From the NCBI RefSeq assembly GCF_900104615.1, contig NZ_LT629939.1, forward strand, positions 2,543,135 through 2,575,644: a stretch of DNA of 32,510 nucleotides. The letters are read 5' to 3'. A program made the translations under genes and the position numbers. Below, piece by piece: positions 23,231 to 31,325 of the stretch (the stretch's first letter is position 1; each line of letters starts with the position of its first letter). The notes beneath the pieces are model-generated. The model was not told the DNA's origin and ran no database searches. It saw only the letters and a program-made list of their open reading frames with translations. Origin of the DNA: Merdimmobilis hominis. Lineage in GTDB: Bacteria > Bacillota > Clostridia > Oscillospirales > Ruminococcaceae.

Positions 23231-24577
23231 ATGAGTTTGACTGCATCCAAAAAAATTGACACCAATCTGATGGAATTGGAGATCAGCGTTCCCGCCGAGG
23301 AATTCAAAGCGGCAGTGGATCGTTCTTACCGGAAAAATGCCCCTTCCATCACCATTCCCGGTTTCCGCAAGGGCAAAGCGCCCCGGCATATGATTGAGAA
23401 AATGTACGGTGAGGGCGTGTTCTTTGAGGACGCGGTCAACGAGCTGTACCCCTCCGCCTATGAGGCGGCCGCCAAAGAAGCAGGGATCACCCCTGTGGAC
23501 CGTGCGGATATCGAGATCCTGGAAGTCGGCAAAGACGGCTTTTCCTTTAAAGCCACCGTCACTGTGAAGCCCGAGGTCGAGGTCGAGGGCTACAAGGGCA
23601 TCGAGGCGGAAAAGGTTGAATACACCGTCACCGATGAGGATGTGGACGCGGAGATCGCAAAACTGCAGAAGAGAGCTGGCACTACCATCTCGGTAGAGGA
23701 CCGTCCCGCTCAGATGGGCGACAATGTGGTCTTCGATTTTGAAGGATTCATCGACGGCGTCGCCTTTGAGGGCGGCAAAGGCGAGGAATTCCCCCTGACC
23801 CTGGGTTCCAACCAGTTCATCCCCGGCTTTGAGGAGCAGATTGCCGGCCATGCCATCGGCGAAGATTTTGATGTAAACGTCTCCTTCCCTGAGAACTACC
23901 ATGTGGACGAGCTCAAGGGCAAACCCGCAGTCTTCAAATGTAAAATTCACCAGATTAAAGCGGTGGAACTGCCCGAGCTGGACGACGAGTTCGCCAAGGA
24001 TGTCAGCGAGTTTGAGACCCTGGAGGCCCTGAAAGCCGATCTGAAGTCCAAACTGCAGGAGAAGAAGGACCTGGAAGCAAACGATGAGTTTGAGAACAAG
24101 CTGGTCGACGCGGTCATCGCCGGCATGAAGGCGGATATCCCCGCTTGCATGTACGAGCGGAAAATCGACGAAATGGTCCAGGATTTTGCCTACCGTCTGC
24201 AGATGCAGGGCCTGAACTTGGAGACTTACATGCAGTACACCGGCAGCACTGTCGAGAGCTTCCGTGAGACCTTCAAGGAGCAGGCAGAGCATCAGGTGAA
24301 AGTCCGCCTGGCCCTGGAGAAGATCGCCGAGCTGGAGAACCTGACCGCTACTGAAGAGGACCTGGAGGAGCAGTTCAAAAAGGCTGCCGAAGTCTACGGC
24401 ATGGAGCTGGAGAAGATCAAAGAGCTGCTGCCCGCCGACGAGATCTCCAAGGATATCGCAGTGAACAAGGCCATCGACTTTGTGCGGGAGAATGCGGTTG
24501 CCCCCAAAGCCAAGAAGAAGACCACCCGCAAATCCACTGCGAAGAAGGCAAAGGTAGAGGAAGAGGCTGCGGAATAA
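23231..24577 (+). CDS. tig: Trigger factor
   Basis: Ribosome-associated chaperone and peptidyl-prolyl isomerase that meets nascent chains at the exit tunnel (448 aa, normal length). Domains: N-terminal ribosome-binding domain with the signature GFRKGKAPRHMIEKMYG (about residues 43-60), FKBP-type isomerase domain (about 160-245: GDNVVFDFEGFIDGVAFEGG, FIPGFEEQIAGH), and the helical C-terminal chaperone domain (about 250-430). The final 20 residues are a Lys/Ala-rich tail (KAKKKTTRKSTAKKAK, then acidic). AGGAGG is eight bases before ATG. It heads the tig-clpP-clpX-lon order found in many bacteria; a terminator lies between it and clpP. Confidence 0.97.
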   Translation: MSLTASKKIDTNLMELEISVPAEEFKAAVDRSYRKNAPSITIPGFRKGKAPRHMIEKMYGEGVFFEDAVNELYPSAYEAAAKEAGITPVDRADIEILEVGKDGFSFKATVTVKPEVEVEGYKGIEAEKVEYTVTDEDVDAEIAKLQKRAGTTISVEDRPAQMGDNVVFDFEGFIDGVAFEGGKGEEFPLTLGSNQFIPGFEEQIAGHAIGEDFDVNVSFPENYHVDELKGKPAVFKCKIHQIKAVELPELDDEFAKDVSEFETLEALKADLKSKLQEKKDLEANDEFENKLVDAVIAGMKADIPACMYERKIDEMVQDFAYRLQMQGLNLETYMQYTGSTVESFRETFKEQAEHQVKVRLALEKIAELENLTATEEDLEEQFKKAAEVYGMELEKIKELLPADEISKDIAVNKAIDFVRENAVAPKAKKKTTRKSTAKKAKVEEEAAE

Positions 24578-24620
24578 TCCCCGCGCTTTAGAACATACAC
24601 ATAATTGCTGCGGCTGCTAC

Positions 24621-24652
24621 ATAGACAGTGGGTTCCACTGTCTATTGCCTTT
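24621..24652 (+). terminator. Intrinsic terminator after tig
   Basis: A perfect 11-bp stem (24621-24631 with 24635-24645), loop GTT, then TGCCTTTT. The T run is short, so readthrough into clpP is plausible. Confidence 0.7.
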
Positions 24653-24660
24653 TGGGCGGT

Positions 24661-24686
24661 CCCGAGGGGAAAATCCTCCCCTCGGG
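24661..24686 (+). promoter_or_regulatory. Stable hairpin in the clpP leader
   Basis: A perfect 10-bp GC-rich stem (24661-24670 with 24677-24686), loop AAATCC, with no T run after it. It ends 14 bases before the clpP ribosome site. It could protect a processed clpP mRNA end or control ribosome access. Confidence 0.45.
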
Positions 24687-24715
24687 GAAAACACTAGAAT
24701 ATGGAGGTATCATCT

Positions 24716-25306
24716 ATGAGCCTTGTGCCAATGGTCGTAGAGCAGACCAGCCGGGGGGAGCGTTCCTATGACATCTACTCCCGCCTTCTCAACGACAGAA
24801 TTATCATGCTTTGTGATGAGGTCAACGATGTGACCGCAAGCCTGGTGGTCGCGCAGCTGCTTTATCTGGAGGGGCAGGACCCCGAGAAGGACATCAATTT
24901 GTATATCAACAGCCCCGGCGGCTCGGTGACCGCAGGTATGGCCATCTACGACACTATGCAGTACATCAAGTGCGATGTTTCCACTGTGTGCATCGGTATG
25001 GCCGCGTCCATGGGCGCGTTCCTCCTCTCTTCCGGCTGCCCCGGAAAGCGGTACGCACTGCCCAACAGCGAAATTATGATTCATCAGCCCTTGGGCGGGA
25101 TGCAGGGCCAGGCTTCGGATATCAAAATCCACGCCGACCACATCCTGCGCACCCGGGACACCTTAAACCGCTTGCTGTCCCAGCAGACCGGCCGCCCCTT
25201 GGCGGAGATCGAGCGGGACACCGACCGGGATAACTTTATGACCGCCCAGCAGGCCTGCGATTACGGTTTGGTGGACAAGGTCATGGTCAAACACGGCGAA
25301 CAATAA
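24716..25306 (+). CDS. clpP: ATP-dependent Clp protease proteolytic subunit
   Basis: Serine protease forming the tetradecameric degradation chamber, loaded by ClpX (encoded next) or other Clp ATPases. The catalytic triad is present at the expected spacing: Ser98 in [11 protein letters not shown], His123 in MIHQPLGG and Asp172 in DRDNF. The length of 196 aa is normal. The N-terminus [32 protein letters not shown] is standard. The start ATG at 24716 follows GGAGGT by eight bases; the in-frame ATG at 24701 overlaps that site. clpX follows after 71 bases containing a terminator-like hairpin. No CtsR operator repeat (GGTCAAA type) is visible upstream. Confidence 0.97.
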   Translation: MSLVPMVVEQTSRGERSYDIYSRLLNDRIIMLCDEVNDVTASLVVAQLLYLEGQDPEKDINLYINSPGGSVTAGMAIYDTMQYIKCDVSTVCIGMAASMGAFLLSSGCPGKRYALPNSEIMIHQPLGGMQGQASDIKIHADHILRTRDTLNRLLSQQTGRPLAEIERDTDRDNFMTAQQACDYGLVDKVMVKHGEQ

Positions 25307-25312
25307 ATCGGG

Positions 25313-25345
25313 AATTGGGGGCAGTGGACAACCGCCCCCAATTTT
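25313..25345 (+). terminator. Terminator or attenuator between clpP and clpX
   Basis: A perfect 10-bp stem (25313-25322 with 25334-25343), an 11-base loop, and TTTT at 25342-25345. With no evident clpX promoter after it, it probably lowers clpX expression relative to clpP rather than stopping transcription entirely. Confidence 0.65.
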
Positions 25346-25377
25346 GTCCATCTTCCGAAGAAGTACGGAGGTACCCT

Positions 25378-26697
25378 ATGGCAAAAAATGATGAAATGAA
25401 AACGCTGCGCTGCTCCTTCTGTGGAAAGACCCAGGATCAAGTTAGCCGGATGATCGCCGGCCCGGGGGTCTGCATCTGCAACGAGTGCGTGGAGTTGTGC
25501 GAAAGCATCTTGATGGATGAGGGTGCAGCTCCCCGGCAAAAAAACAGGGCGGCTAAGGAAGAGGCGGAGGTCACCATCCCCAAACCCCGGGAGATCAAAG
25601 AAATCCTGGACGAGTATGTCATCGGGCAGGACACTGCTAAGATGGCCCTTTCGGTGGCGGTGTACAACCACTATAAGCGCATCTATTACGGCAAATCGGA
25701 TGATGTGGAACTGACCAAATCCAACATCCTTCTTTTGGGCCCCACCGGCGTGGGCAAGACCATGCTGGCCCAGACCCTGGCCAAGGTGCTGGGGGTGCCC
25801 TTTGCCATCGCCGATGCAACTACCCTCACCGAGGCAGGATATGTGGGCGAGGATGTGGAAAACATCCTCCTCAAGTTGATCCAGGCTGCGGATTACGATG
25901 TGGAGCGGGCCCAGCGTGGCATCATCTACATCGATGAGATCGACAAGATCACCCGCAAGAGTGAAAACCCCTCCATCACCCGGGACGTCAGCGGCGAAGG
26001 GGTGCAGCAAGCCCTGCTGAAAATCCTGGAGGGAACGGTGTCCAACGTGCCGCCCCAAGGCGGGCGCAAACACCCCCAGCAGGAGTTTATCCACATCGAC
26101 ACCACCAACATCCTCTTCATCTGCGGCGGCGCCTTCGAGGGGATCGAGAAAATCATCGAGAAACGGGTCGCAACCTCCAGCATGGGCTTCGGCTCGACGG
26201 TGAAGGCCTCCCGGGACAAAGAGCGGGATGAGCTGCTTAAGGAACTGGTCCCCCATGACCTGGTCAAGTTTGGCATCATCCCCGAGTTGGTGGGACGCCT
26301 GCCCATTGTGACCACCCTTTCCAACCTGGATGAGGAAGCACTGACCCGGATCTTGGTGGAGCCCAAAAACTCCATCCTCAAACAGTATAAAAAATTGTTT
26401 GAACTGGACAACATCGAGCTGGTGTTCCAGGAGGACGCTCTGCGTGCGGTGGCGGAAAAGGCCATTGAGCGCAAAACCGGCGCCCGGGGCCTGCGTTCTA
26501 TCATGGAGGAAACCCTGGGGGATTTGATGTTCACCGCCCCGTCGGATTACACCATCGAGCGGATTGAAATCACCCGGGAGTGTGTGGAGGGAACCGGCGA
26601 GCCGGTGATTATCCGGGATGAAAACCGCTCCCCTTTTAACATCCAGCTGAGCGCTTCCAAGCGCCAGCGGCTGGGACGGGATACTGCATCCAGCTAA
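25378..26697 (+). CDS. clpX: ATP-dependent Clp protease ATP-binding subunit ClpX
   Basis: AAA+ unfoldase that recognises substrates and feeds them to ClpP (439 aa). The N-terminal zinc-binding domain has Cys12/Cys15 and Cys34/Cys37, with ligands Cys15, Cys34 and Cys37 in the usual spacing and Cys12 completing the set. Walker A GPTGVGKT starts at about residue 121, and Walker [10 protein letters not shown] at about 182. The ClpP-contacting loop region is present with the tripeptide MGF where IGF or LGF is usual. The late [11 protein letters not shown] is the sensor-2 motif. The start at 25378 has GGAGGT seven bases upstream. Confidence 0.97.
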   Translation: MAKNDEMKTLRCSFCGKTQDQVSRMIAGPGVCICNECVELCESILMDEGAAPRQKNRAAKEEAEVTIPKPREIKEILDEYVIGQDTAKMALSVAVYNHYKRIYYGKSDDVELTKSNILLLGPTGVGKTMLAQTLAKVLGVPFAIADATTLTEAGYVGEDVENILLKLIQAADYDVERAQRGIIYIDEIDKITRKSENPSITRDVSGEGVQQALLKILEGTVSNVPPQGGRKHPQQEFIHIDTTNILFICGGAFEGIEKIIEKRVATSSMGFGSTVKASRDKERDELLKELVPHDLVKFGIIPELVGRLPIVTTLSNLDEEALTRILVEPKNSILKQYKKLFELDNIELVFQEDALRAVAEKAIERKTGARGLRSIMEETLGDLMFTAPSDYTIERIEITRECVEGTGEPVIIRDENRSPFNIQLSASKRQRLGRDTASS

Positions 26698-26755
26698 AGG
26701 AAGCTGCAAGCGGAAAACGCATAAAAAGTTGTCTATCGTACCAATATAGAGGTGT

Positions 26756-26784
26756 AAAGCCGCCGATACAATCGGCGGCTTTCC
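26756..26784 (+). terminator. Intrinsic terminator after clpX
   Basis: A perfect 12-bp stem (26756-26767 with 26771-26782), loop ACA, ending in GGCTTT, 58 bases after the clpX stop. Confidence 0.8.
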
Positions 26785-26941
26785 CTGTAGAAGGGGCAGA
26801 AACCGGCCATAACATCCCGGGGAAGAGATGCTCCTCCTGGGCGAGGAGTTTTGCAGACGGGGCATAATCCGGCCCCTGGTTTTCCCCTTGTGGAGGCGCC
26901 CGCCGGGTTATCTGTTTCTGCCGCGGAATCCCGCCGGTGGG

Positions 26942-26978
26942 GAAGGGGAGGGGAAGCGGTTCCCCCCTTCATTTTTTT
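26942..26978 (+). terminator. Second strong terminator upstream of lon
   Basis: Stem 26950-26955 with 26960-26965 (loop GCGG), extended by 26945-26948 or 26942-26946 pairing with 26966-26970 around a small bulge, then A and seven T (26972-26978). No annotated gene lies between it and the clpX terminator. Confidence 0.75.
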
Positions 26979-27004
26979 GAAACAGATTGGCAAAAGAATG
27001 CCCC

Positions 27005-27033
27005 TTGCTTTTATTGGAGTTTTTCGATATACT
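27005..27033 (+). promoter_or_regulatory. lon promoter
   Basis: TTGCTT (27005-27010), a 17-base spacer, TATACT (27028-27033). The start near 27040 gives a 60-base leader that contains the palindrome GCCAATTGGC (27060-27069). Confidence 0.75.
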
Positions 27034-27099
27034 TGAATGACAAAAACATGCGTTTTTCTGCCAATTGGCGGAATGCCGATAGATAGGGAGGTTACAACA

Positions 27100-29511
27100 A
27101 TGCATGAAATCAACAACCGACCTGAACCGATTGTTCTTCCCCTGCTGGCCATGCGGGGGCTGGTGCTGTTCCCTAAAATGGTTCTGCACTTTGAGGTGGG
27201 CAGGGAAAAATCCATCAAAGCCCTGCAAGATGTAATGGAAAAAGACCGCCGCATTTTTTTGGTGACCCAAAAGGATGTCCGGGTGGAAGACCCCGACGAG
27301 CGCGCCCTTTTCCATGTGGGCGTTGTCGCGGAGGTGAAACAGATTGTCAAATCCGGCAGCGGCAACAACCTGCGGGTTCTGGTGGAGGGGCTGTATCGGG
27401 CCAAGCTCCGCCATTTGGTGGACACTGAGCCCTATTACACCGCCGAGACTCTGGAGTTCCCCCTTCGGGAGGCCCGGCCGTCGGAACTGAACACCTGCGA
27501 CGCGTTGATGCGCACAGTCAAGGACTTGTTTGAAGAATACTGTTCCCTTTCCCCCAAGATGCCCAAGGACATGGTGATCAATGCCCTGATCTCTGAGGAC
27601 CCCCACTATGTGGCGGAATACATCGCCGCCAACATCCCCCTGCGGATCGAGGAGAAACAGGAGATCCTCATCGCCACCAGCCCGGTCAAACGGCTGGAAC
27701 TGCTGGCTTCCTATTTGGAGAGTGAGAACGACATCCTCAGCCTGGAAAAGGACATCTACGACCGGGTCAAGGAGTCCATCGACAAAAATCAGCGGGAATA
27801 CTACCTGCGGGAGCAGATGCGTGTCATCCAGGAGGAACTGGGGGAGAGCGACAACCCGGTGGACGAGGCCCAGCAGTACTTTGAGAAGATCGACCAGCTG
27901 GCCCTCCCCGATGAGGCGCGGGAAAAGCTGTATAAAGAGGCTGACCGGCTGATGAAGCTGCCCTCCAACTCCCACGAGGGCGGGGTGATCCGGGGTTACC
28001 TGGACACCTGCCTGGAGCTGCCCTGGAACAAATCCACCAAGGATAAAATCGACCTGCAAAAGGCAGAAAAGCTGCTGGATAAGGAGCATTATGGCCTACA
28101 GAAGGTCAAGGAGCGCATCTTGGAGGTGCTGGCCACCCGCGCCTTGGCGCCGGATATCAAGGGCCAGATCATCTGCCTGGTGGGCCCTCCCGGCGTGGGC
28201 AAGACCTCTATCGCCCGCTCCATTGCCAAGGCCATGGGGCGCAAATACGTGCGCATCTCCCTGGGCGGCGTGCGGGATGAATCGGATATCCGGGGCCATC
28301 GCAAGACCTACATCGGCGCCATGCCCGGCCGGATCATCAACGCCATCAAGCTGGCGGGGAGCAACAACCCCCTGATGCTGCTGGACGAGGTGGACAAAAT
28401 GGGCAACGACTTCCGCGGCGACCCCTCCTCAGCTATGCTGGAGGTGCTGGACTCAGAGCAGAACTTTGCCTTCCGCGACCATTATATTGAAATCCCCTTC
28501 GACCTGTCGGAGGTATTTTTCATCGCCACAGCCAACGACCTGAGCACTATCCCCGCACCCCTCTTGGACCGGATGGACGTCATCGAACTGCCCAGCTACA
28601 CCCGGGAGGAGAAATTCCAGATCGCCAAGTGCCACCTGTTGGCCAAACAGATGAAAAAACACGGCCTCACTGCCAAGACCTTCCGCTTGGCCGACGATGC
28701 CATCTACGGCCTCATCGACTTCTACACCCGGGAATCCGGGGTGCGCAAGCTGGAACGGGAGATCGGTGCCCTCTGCCGCAAAGCGGACCGGGAAATTGTG
28801 GGCAAAGGCGCTTCCCGTGTGGTGATCACCGGGGCGAGCCTGTACGATTACCTGGGGCCCAAGCGGTTCCGGCCGGACGAGCCCGCCGAACGGGATGAGA
28901 TCGGCCTGGTCAACGGCCTGGCCTGGACCTCCGTAGGGGGCGAGATGCTCCAGGTGGAGGTGGCTGTCATGGAAGGTTCCGGAAAGGTGGAGCTGACCGG
29001 CTCCCTGGGCGATGTGATGAAGGAATCGGCCAAGGCAGCCATCAGCTATATCCGCAGCAGGGCCCAGGAATATGGCATCGACCCCAATTTTTATAAGAAC
29101 AAAGACATCCACATCCATCTGCCCGAGGGCGCTGTGCCCAAGGACGGCCCCTCCGCCGGGGTTACCCTGACCACCGCTTTGGTTTCCGCCCTCACCGGCA
29201 CCCCGGTCCGCCGGGATGTGGCTATGACCGGCGAGATCACCCTCCGCGGCCGGGTCCTGGCCATTGGCGGGCTACGGGAAAAGACCATGGCGGCCTACCG
29301 GGCTGGGATCAAGACCGTCTTGATTCCCAAGGAGAACCTGCCCGACCTCTATGAGGTGGATCCGGTGGTGAAGGAAGCCATCCGCTTTATCCCCGCCGAC
29401 CATGTGGAGACGGTGCTCCAAACCGCCCTCTGCCCCCGGGAAGAGGGGAAAGAGATCCACGCGGTGCTGAAAAAAGCGCCTGCCAAACCGGAGGCCGTTT
29501 TGGCCCAGTGA
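27100..29511 (+). CDS. lon: ATP-dependent protease Lon (LonA)
   Basis: Cytoplasmic AAA+ serine protease for damaged and regulatory proteins (803 aa, normal for LonA). Domains: N-terminal substrate-recognition LON domain (about 10-200; PLLAMRGLVLFPKMVLHFEVGREKS), helical linker, AAA+ module with Walker A GPPGVGKTS (about 362-370) and Walker B MLLDEVDKM, and the C-terminal protease with the Ser685-Lys728 dyad (DGPSAG and REKTMAAYRAG). The start at 27100 follows GGGAGG eight bases upstream; a longer frame to 27037 runs into the promoter. It has its own promoter but is 19 bases from engB, so those two are co-transcribed. No CtsR or HrcA operator is evident. Confidence 0.97.
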   Translation: MHEINNRPEPIVLPLLAMRGLVLFPKMVLHFEVGREKSIKALQDVMEKDRRIFLVTQKDVRVEDPDERALFHVGVVAEVKQIVKSGSGNNLRVLVEGLYRAKLRHLVDTEPYYTAETLEFPLREARPSELNTCDALMRTVKDLFEEYCSLSPKMPKDMVINALISEDPHYVAEYIAANIPLRIEEKQEILIATSPVKRLELLASYLESENDILSLEKDIYDRVKESIDKNQREYYLREQMRVIQEELGESDNPVDEAQQYFEKIDQLALPDEAREKLYKEADRLMKLPSNSHEGGVIRGYLDTCLELPWNKSTKDKIDLQKAEKLLDKEHYGLQKVKERILEVLATRALAPDIKGQIICLVGPPGVGKTSIARSIAKAMGRKYVRISLGGVRDESDIRGHRKTYIGAMPGRIINAIKLAGSNNPLMLLDEVDKMGNDFRGDPSSAMLEVLDSEQNFAFRDHYIEIPFDLSEVFFIATANDLSTIPAPLLDRMDVIELPSYTREEKFQIAKCHLLAKQMKKHGLTAKTFRLADDAIYGLIDFYTRESGVRKLEREIGALCRKADREIVGKGASRVVITGASLYDYLGPKRFRPDEPAERDEIGLVNGLAWTSVGGEMLQVEVAVMEGSGKVELTGSLGDVMKESAKAAISYIRSRAQEYGIDPNFYKNKDIHIHLPEGAVPKDGPSAGVTLTTALVSALTGTPVRRDVAMTGEITLRGRVLAIGGLREKTMAAYRAGIKTVLIPKENLPDLYEVDPVVKEAIRFIPADHVETVLQTALCPREEGKEIHAVLKKAPAKPEAVLAQ

Positions 29512-29530
29512 TGGGAAAAAGGAGAAGGAC

Positions 29531-30148
29531 ATGAATTTTCACAACATCGCGTTTGAGTCCTCCTATGGGCGGTTCGACCAGCTGCCCCCGTCCGACGTGG
29601 CGGAGATCGCCTTTGCCGGGCGGTCCAATGTGGGCAAATCCTCGATGATCAACAAGATATTCAACCGCAAGCAGCTGGCCCGGGTCAGCGCCATGCCTGG
29701 AAAGACGGTGACCATCAACTTTTTTCGGCTGGAAAACGTCCGCTTTGCCGACCTGCCAGGCTACGGTTACGCCAAGGTGGCAAAAAGTGAGAAGCAGCGC
29801 TGGGCCCAGCTGATTGAGGGGTATTTTAACGACGGCCGCAACATCCAGCTGGTGTTCCAGCTGGTGGATATGCGCCACCCTCCCACCGCCGACGATTTGC
29901 AGATGATCGACTACCTCATTGAGCACGAATTCCCCTTTGTGGTGGTGCTGACCAAGCGGGACAAGCTCTCCAAAAAGCAGCAGGCCGACCGGCTGGCCGC
30001 TTTGCAGCAGGAGATCCCCTATGCGGATCAAATCACCATGATCCCCTTTTCCGCCGAGACCGGGGAAGGGGTGGAGGAGATCCGGTCGATTATTGAAGAA
30101 ATCGCGGCCCAGGACCCCGGCGAAGAGGAGGAACCCCCGCAAGAGTAG
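29531..30148 (+). CDS. yihA: Ribosome biogenesis GTP-binding protein YihA/YsxC/EngB
   Basis: Essential GTPase of 50S assembly (205 aa). The P-loop AGRSNVGKSSMINKI begins at residue 29. The switch I region SAMPGKTVTINFF, G3 DLPGYGYAKV, G4 TKRDKLS and a late IPFSAETGEGVEEI complete the GTPase core. The C-terminal 15 residues are acidic (QDPGEEEEPPQE). AAGGAG lies seven bases before ATG. Being directly downstream of lon is the common arrangement in Firmicutes. No good terminator is visible before the next promoter. Confidence 0.96.
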   Translation: MNFHNIAFESSYGRFDQLPPSDVAEIAFAGRSNVGKSSMINKIFNRKQLARVSAMPGKTVTINFFRLENVRFADLPGYGYAKVAKSEKQRWAQLIEGYFNDGRNIQLVFQLVDMRHPPTADDLQMIDYLIEHEFPFVVVLTKRDKLSKKQQADRLAALQQEIPYADQITMIPFSAETGEGVEEIRSIIEEIAAQDPGEEEEPPQE

Positions 30149-30200
30149 CGTTTCCCGCAAAAAAAGGGCGGCAATTCATGGAAAAACTGCAAAAAAGGTC

Positions 30201-30229
30201 TTTACTTTTATGCGTTAAAATGTTAAACT
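30201..30229 (+). promoter_or_regulatory. Promoter of the yerC-like operon
   Basis: TTTACT (30201-30206), a 17-base spacer, TAAACT (30224-30229). The tandem GTTAAAAT/GTTAAACT at 30214-30229 overlaps the -10 and could be a binding site for the encoded TrpR-like protein. Confidence 0.5.
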
Positions 30230-30260
30230 GTCCTTAGTATCAAGTCGGGAGGATAAATCT

Positions 30261-30560
30261 ATGAATTCTAAGTTGAAGGAGCTCGAAGTCGAGAACCTGT
30301 TTGAGGCCATTCTCTGCCTGGAAAACATGGAAGAATGCTATAATTTCTTTGAGGACCTCTGCACCGTCACCGAGCTCAAGGCCCTTTCTCAGCGGTTCCA
30401 AGTGGCCAAAATGCTGGATTCCGGCAAGGTGTACAGCGACATCGTGGCCACCACGGGGGCCAGCACCGCCACCATCAGCCGGGTCAACCGTTCCCTCAAT
30501 TACGGGTGCGACGGCTATCGGGTGCTGTTCGACCGGCTCAAGGAAAAGGGTAAACTGTAA
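30261..30560 (+). CDS. YerC/YecD family TrpR-related DNA-binding protein
   Basis: Small helical regulator (99 aa) of the TrpR-like superfamily. The helix-turn-helix spans about residues 58-80: GKVYSDIVATTGASTATISRVNRSLNYG. The N-terminal part (LFEAILCLENMEECYNFFEDLCTVTELKALSQRFQVAKML) is characteristic of YerC/YecD proteins. The ligand and targets of the family are largely undefined. GGGAGG lies eight bases before ATG. It shares a base with the next start (TAATG), so the regulator and methyltransferase are coupled, and hslO follows. Autoregulation is plausible from the repeat over its promoter but not shown. Confidence 0.92.
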   Translation: MNSKLKELEVENLFEAILCLENMEECYNFFEDLCTVTELKALSQRFQVAKMLDSGKVYSDIVATTGASTATISRVNRSLNYGCDGYRVLFDRLKEKGKL

Positions 30561-31306
30561 TGCCGTACAATGCCTTTGCCGCTTTTTATGACAGCTTGAC
30601 GGGAAACGTTTCCTATGGGGAGCGGGCGGCGTATTTTGACCAAATTATCAAACAATATCAGGAGGGGCCCGGGCTTTTGCTGGACCTGGCCTGCGGAACA
30701 GGCAGCTTGTCATTGGAGCTCGCCGCCCTTGGCTATGACGTCATCGGGGTGGACGGTTCGGCGGACATGCTGTCTGTTGCTCTGCAAAAGGCCGCCCAGC
30801 AGGAGCAGGAGGTGCTGTTTCTCTGCCAGGATATGACCCGGCTGGACCTGTATGGCACCATTGACGTGGCCGTCTGCGCCCTGGACAGCATTAACCACCT
30901 GACCGATCCCCGGCGGGTGCAGCGGGTGTTTTCCAAAGTCTCGCTGTTTTTGAACCTGGGCGGGCTGTTCCTCTTCGACGTCAACTCCCCCTATAAGCAC
31001 CGTCAGGTACTGGGCAACAACACCTTTGTCTACGACGAGGAGAAGGTGTTCTGCGTCTGGCAGAACGCCTTGGAGGAGGAGACTGACACCGTCACCATCC
31101 GCCTGGATTTCTTTGAAAAGGAAGAGGATGGCTCCTACCAGCGCAGCGGGGAGGAGTTCCGGGAGCGCGCCTACAGCCGGGAAGAGCTGGACCGGATGCT
31201 GGATGCGGCTGGCTTCCAGGTGGAGGCCATCTACCAAGGGGACACCTTTGACCCGCCCACCGCCACCAGCGAGCGGCTGGTGTATGTGGCGCGCAAGATC
31301 AGATAG
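30560..31306 (+). CDS. Class I SAM-dependent methyltransferase
   Basis: Predicted cytoplasmic methyltransferase (248 aa). Motif I is LLLDLACGTGSLSLELA (about residues 37-53), followed by an acidic end of strand 2 (VIGVDGSADML), QDMTRLD, and a motif IV-like VAVCALDSINHLTD. This resembles the YqeM-like small-molecule or protein methyltransferases common in Clostridia; the substrate cannot be told. The start overlaps the yerC-like stop by one base, with AAGGAAAAGG as a loose ribosome site inside that gene. hslO begins 19 bases after its stop. Confidence 0.9.
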   Translation: MPYNAFAAFYDSLTGNVSYGERAAYFDQIIKQYQEGPGLLLDLACGTGSLSLELAALGYDVIGVDGSADMLSVALQKAAQQEQEVLFLCQDMTRLDLYGTIDVAVCALDSINHLTDPRRVQRVFSKVSLFLNLGGLFLFDVNSPYKHRQVLGNNTFVYDEEKVFCVWQNALEEETDTVTIRLDFFEKEEDGSYQRSGEEFRERAYSREELDRMLDAAGFQVEAIYQGDTFDPPTATSERLVYVARKIR

Positions 31307-31325
31307 AATGGGAGATACAAACACT

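Larger units (their letters stand above)
26698..27099 (+). other. Structured intergenic region between clpX and lon
   Basis: 402 bases without a credible gene. It contains the clpX terminator (26756-26782), a small hairpin with TTTT (26831-26852), a GGGGC/GCCCC hairpin (about 26860-26877), a second strong terminator (26942-26978), the lon promoter (27005-27033) and a palindrome in the lon leader (27060-27069). Confidence 0.6.

Noticed and set aside
25261-26865. Long minus-strand open frame opposite clpX
   Set aside because: It is antisense to an unmistakable clpX, has no ribosome site and no motif; it is a GC-rich shadow.
23155-27099. CtsR or CIRCE (HrcA) operators in the tig-clpP-clpX-lon block
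   Set aside because: No GGTCAAA-type tandem heptamers and no TTAGCACTC-N9-GAGTGCTAA repeat were seen upstream of these genes.
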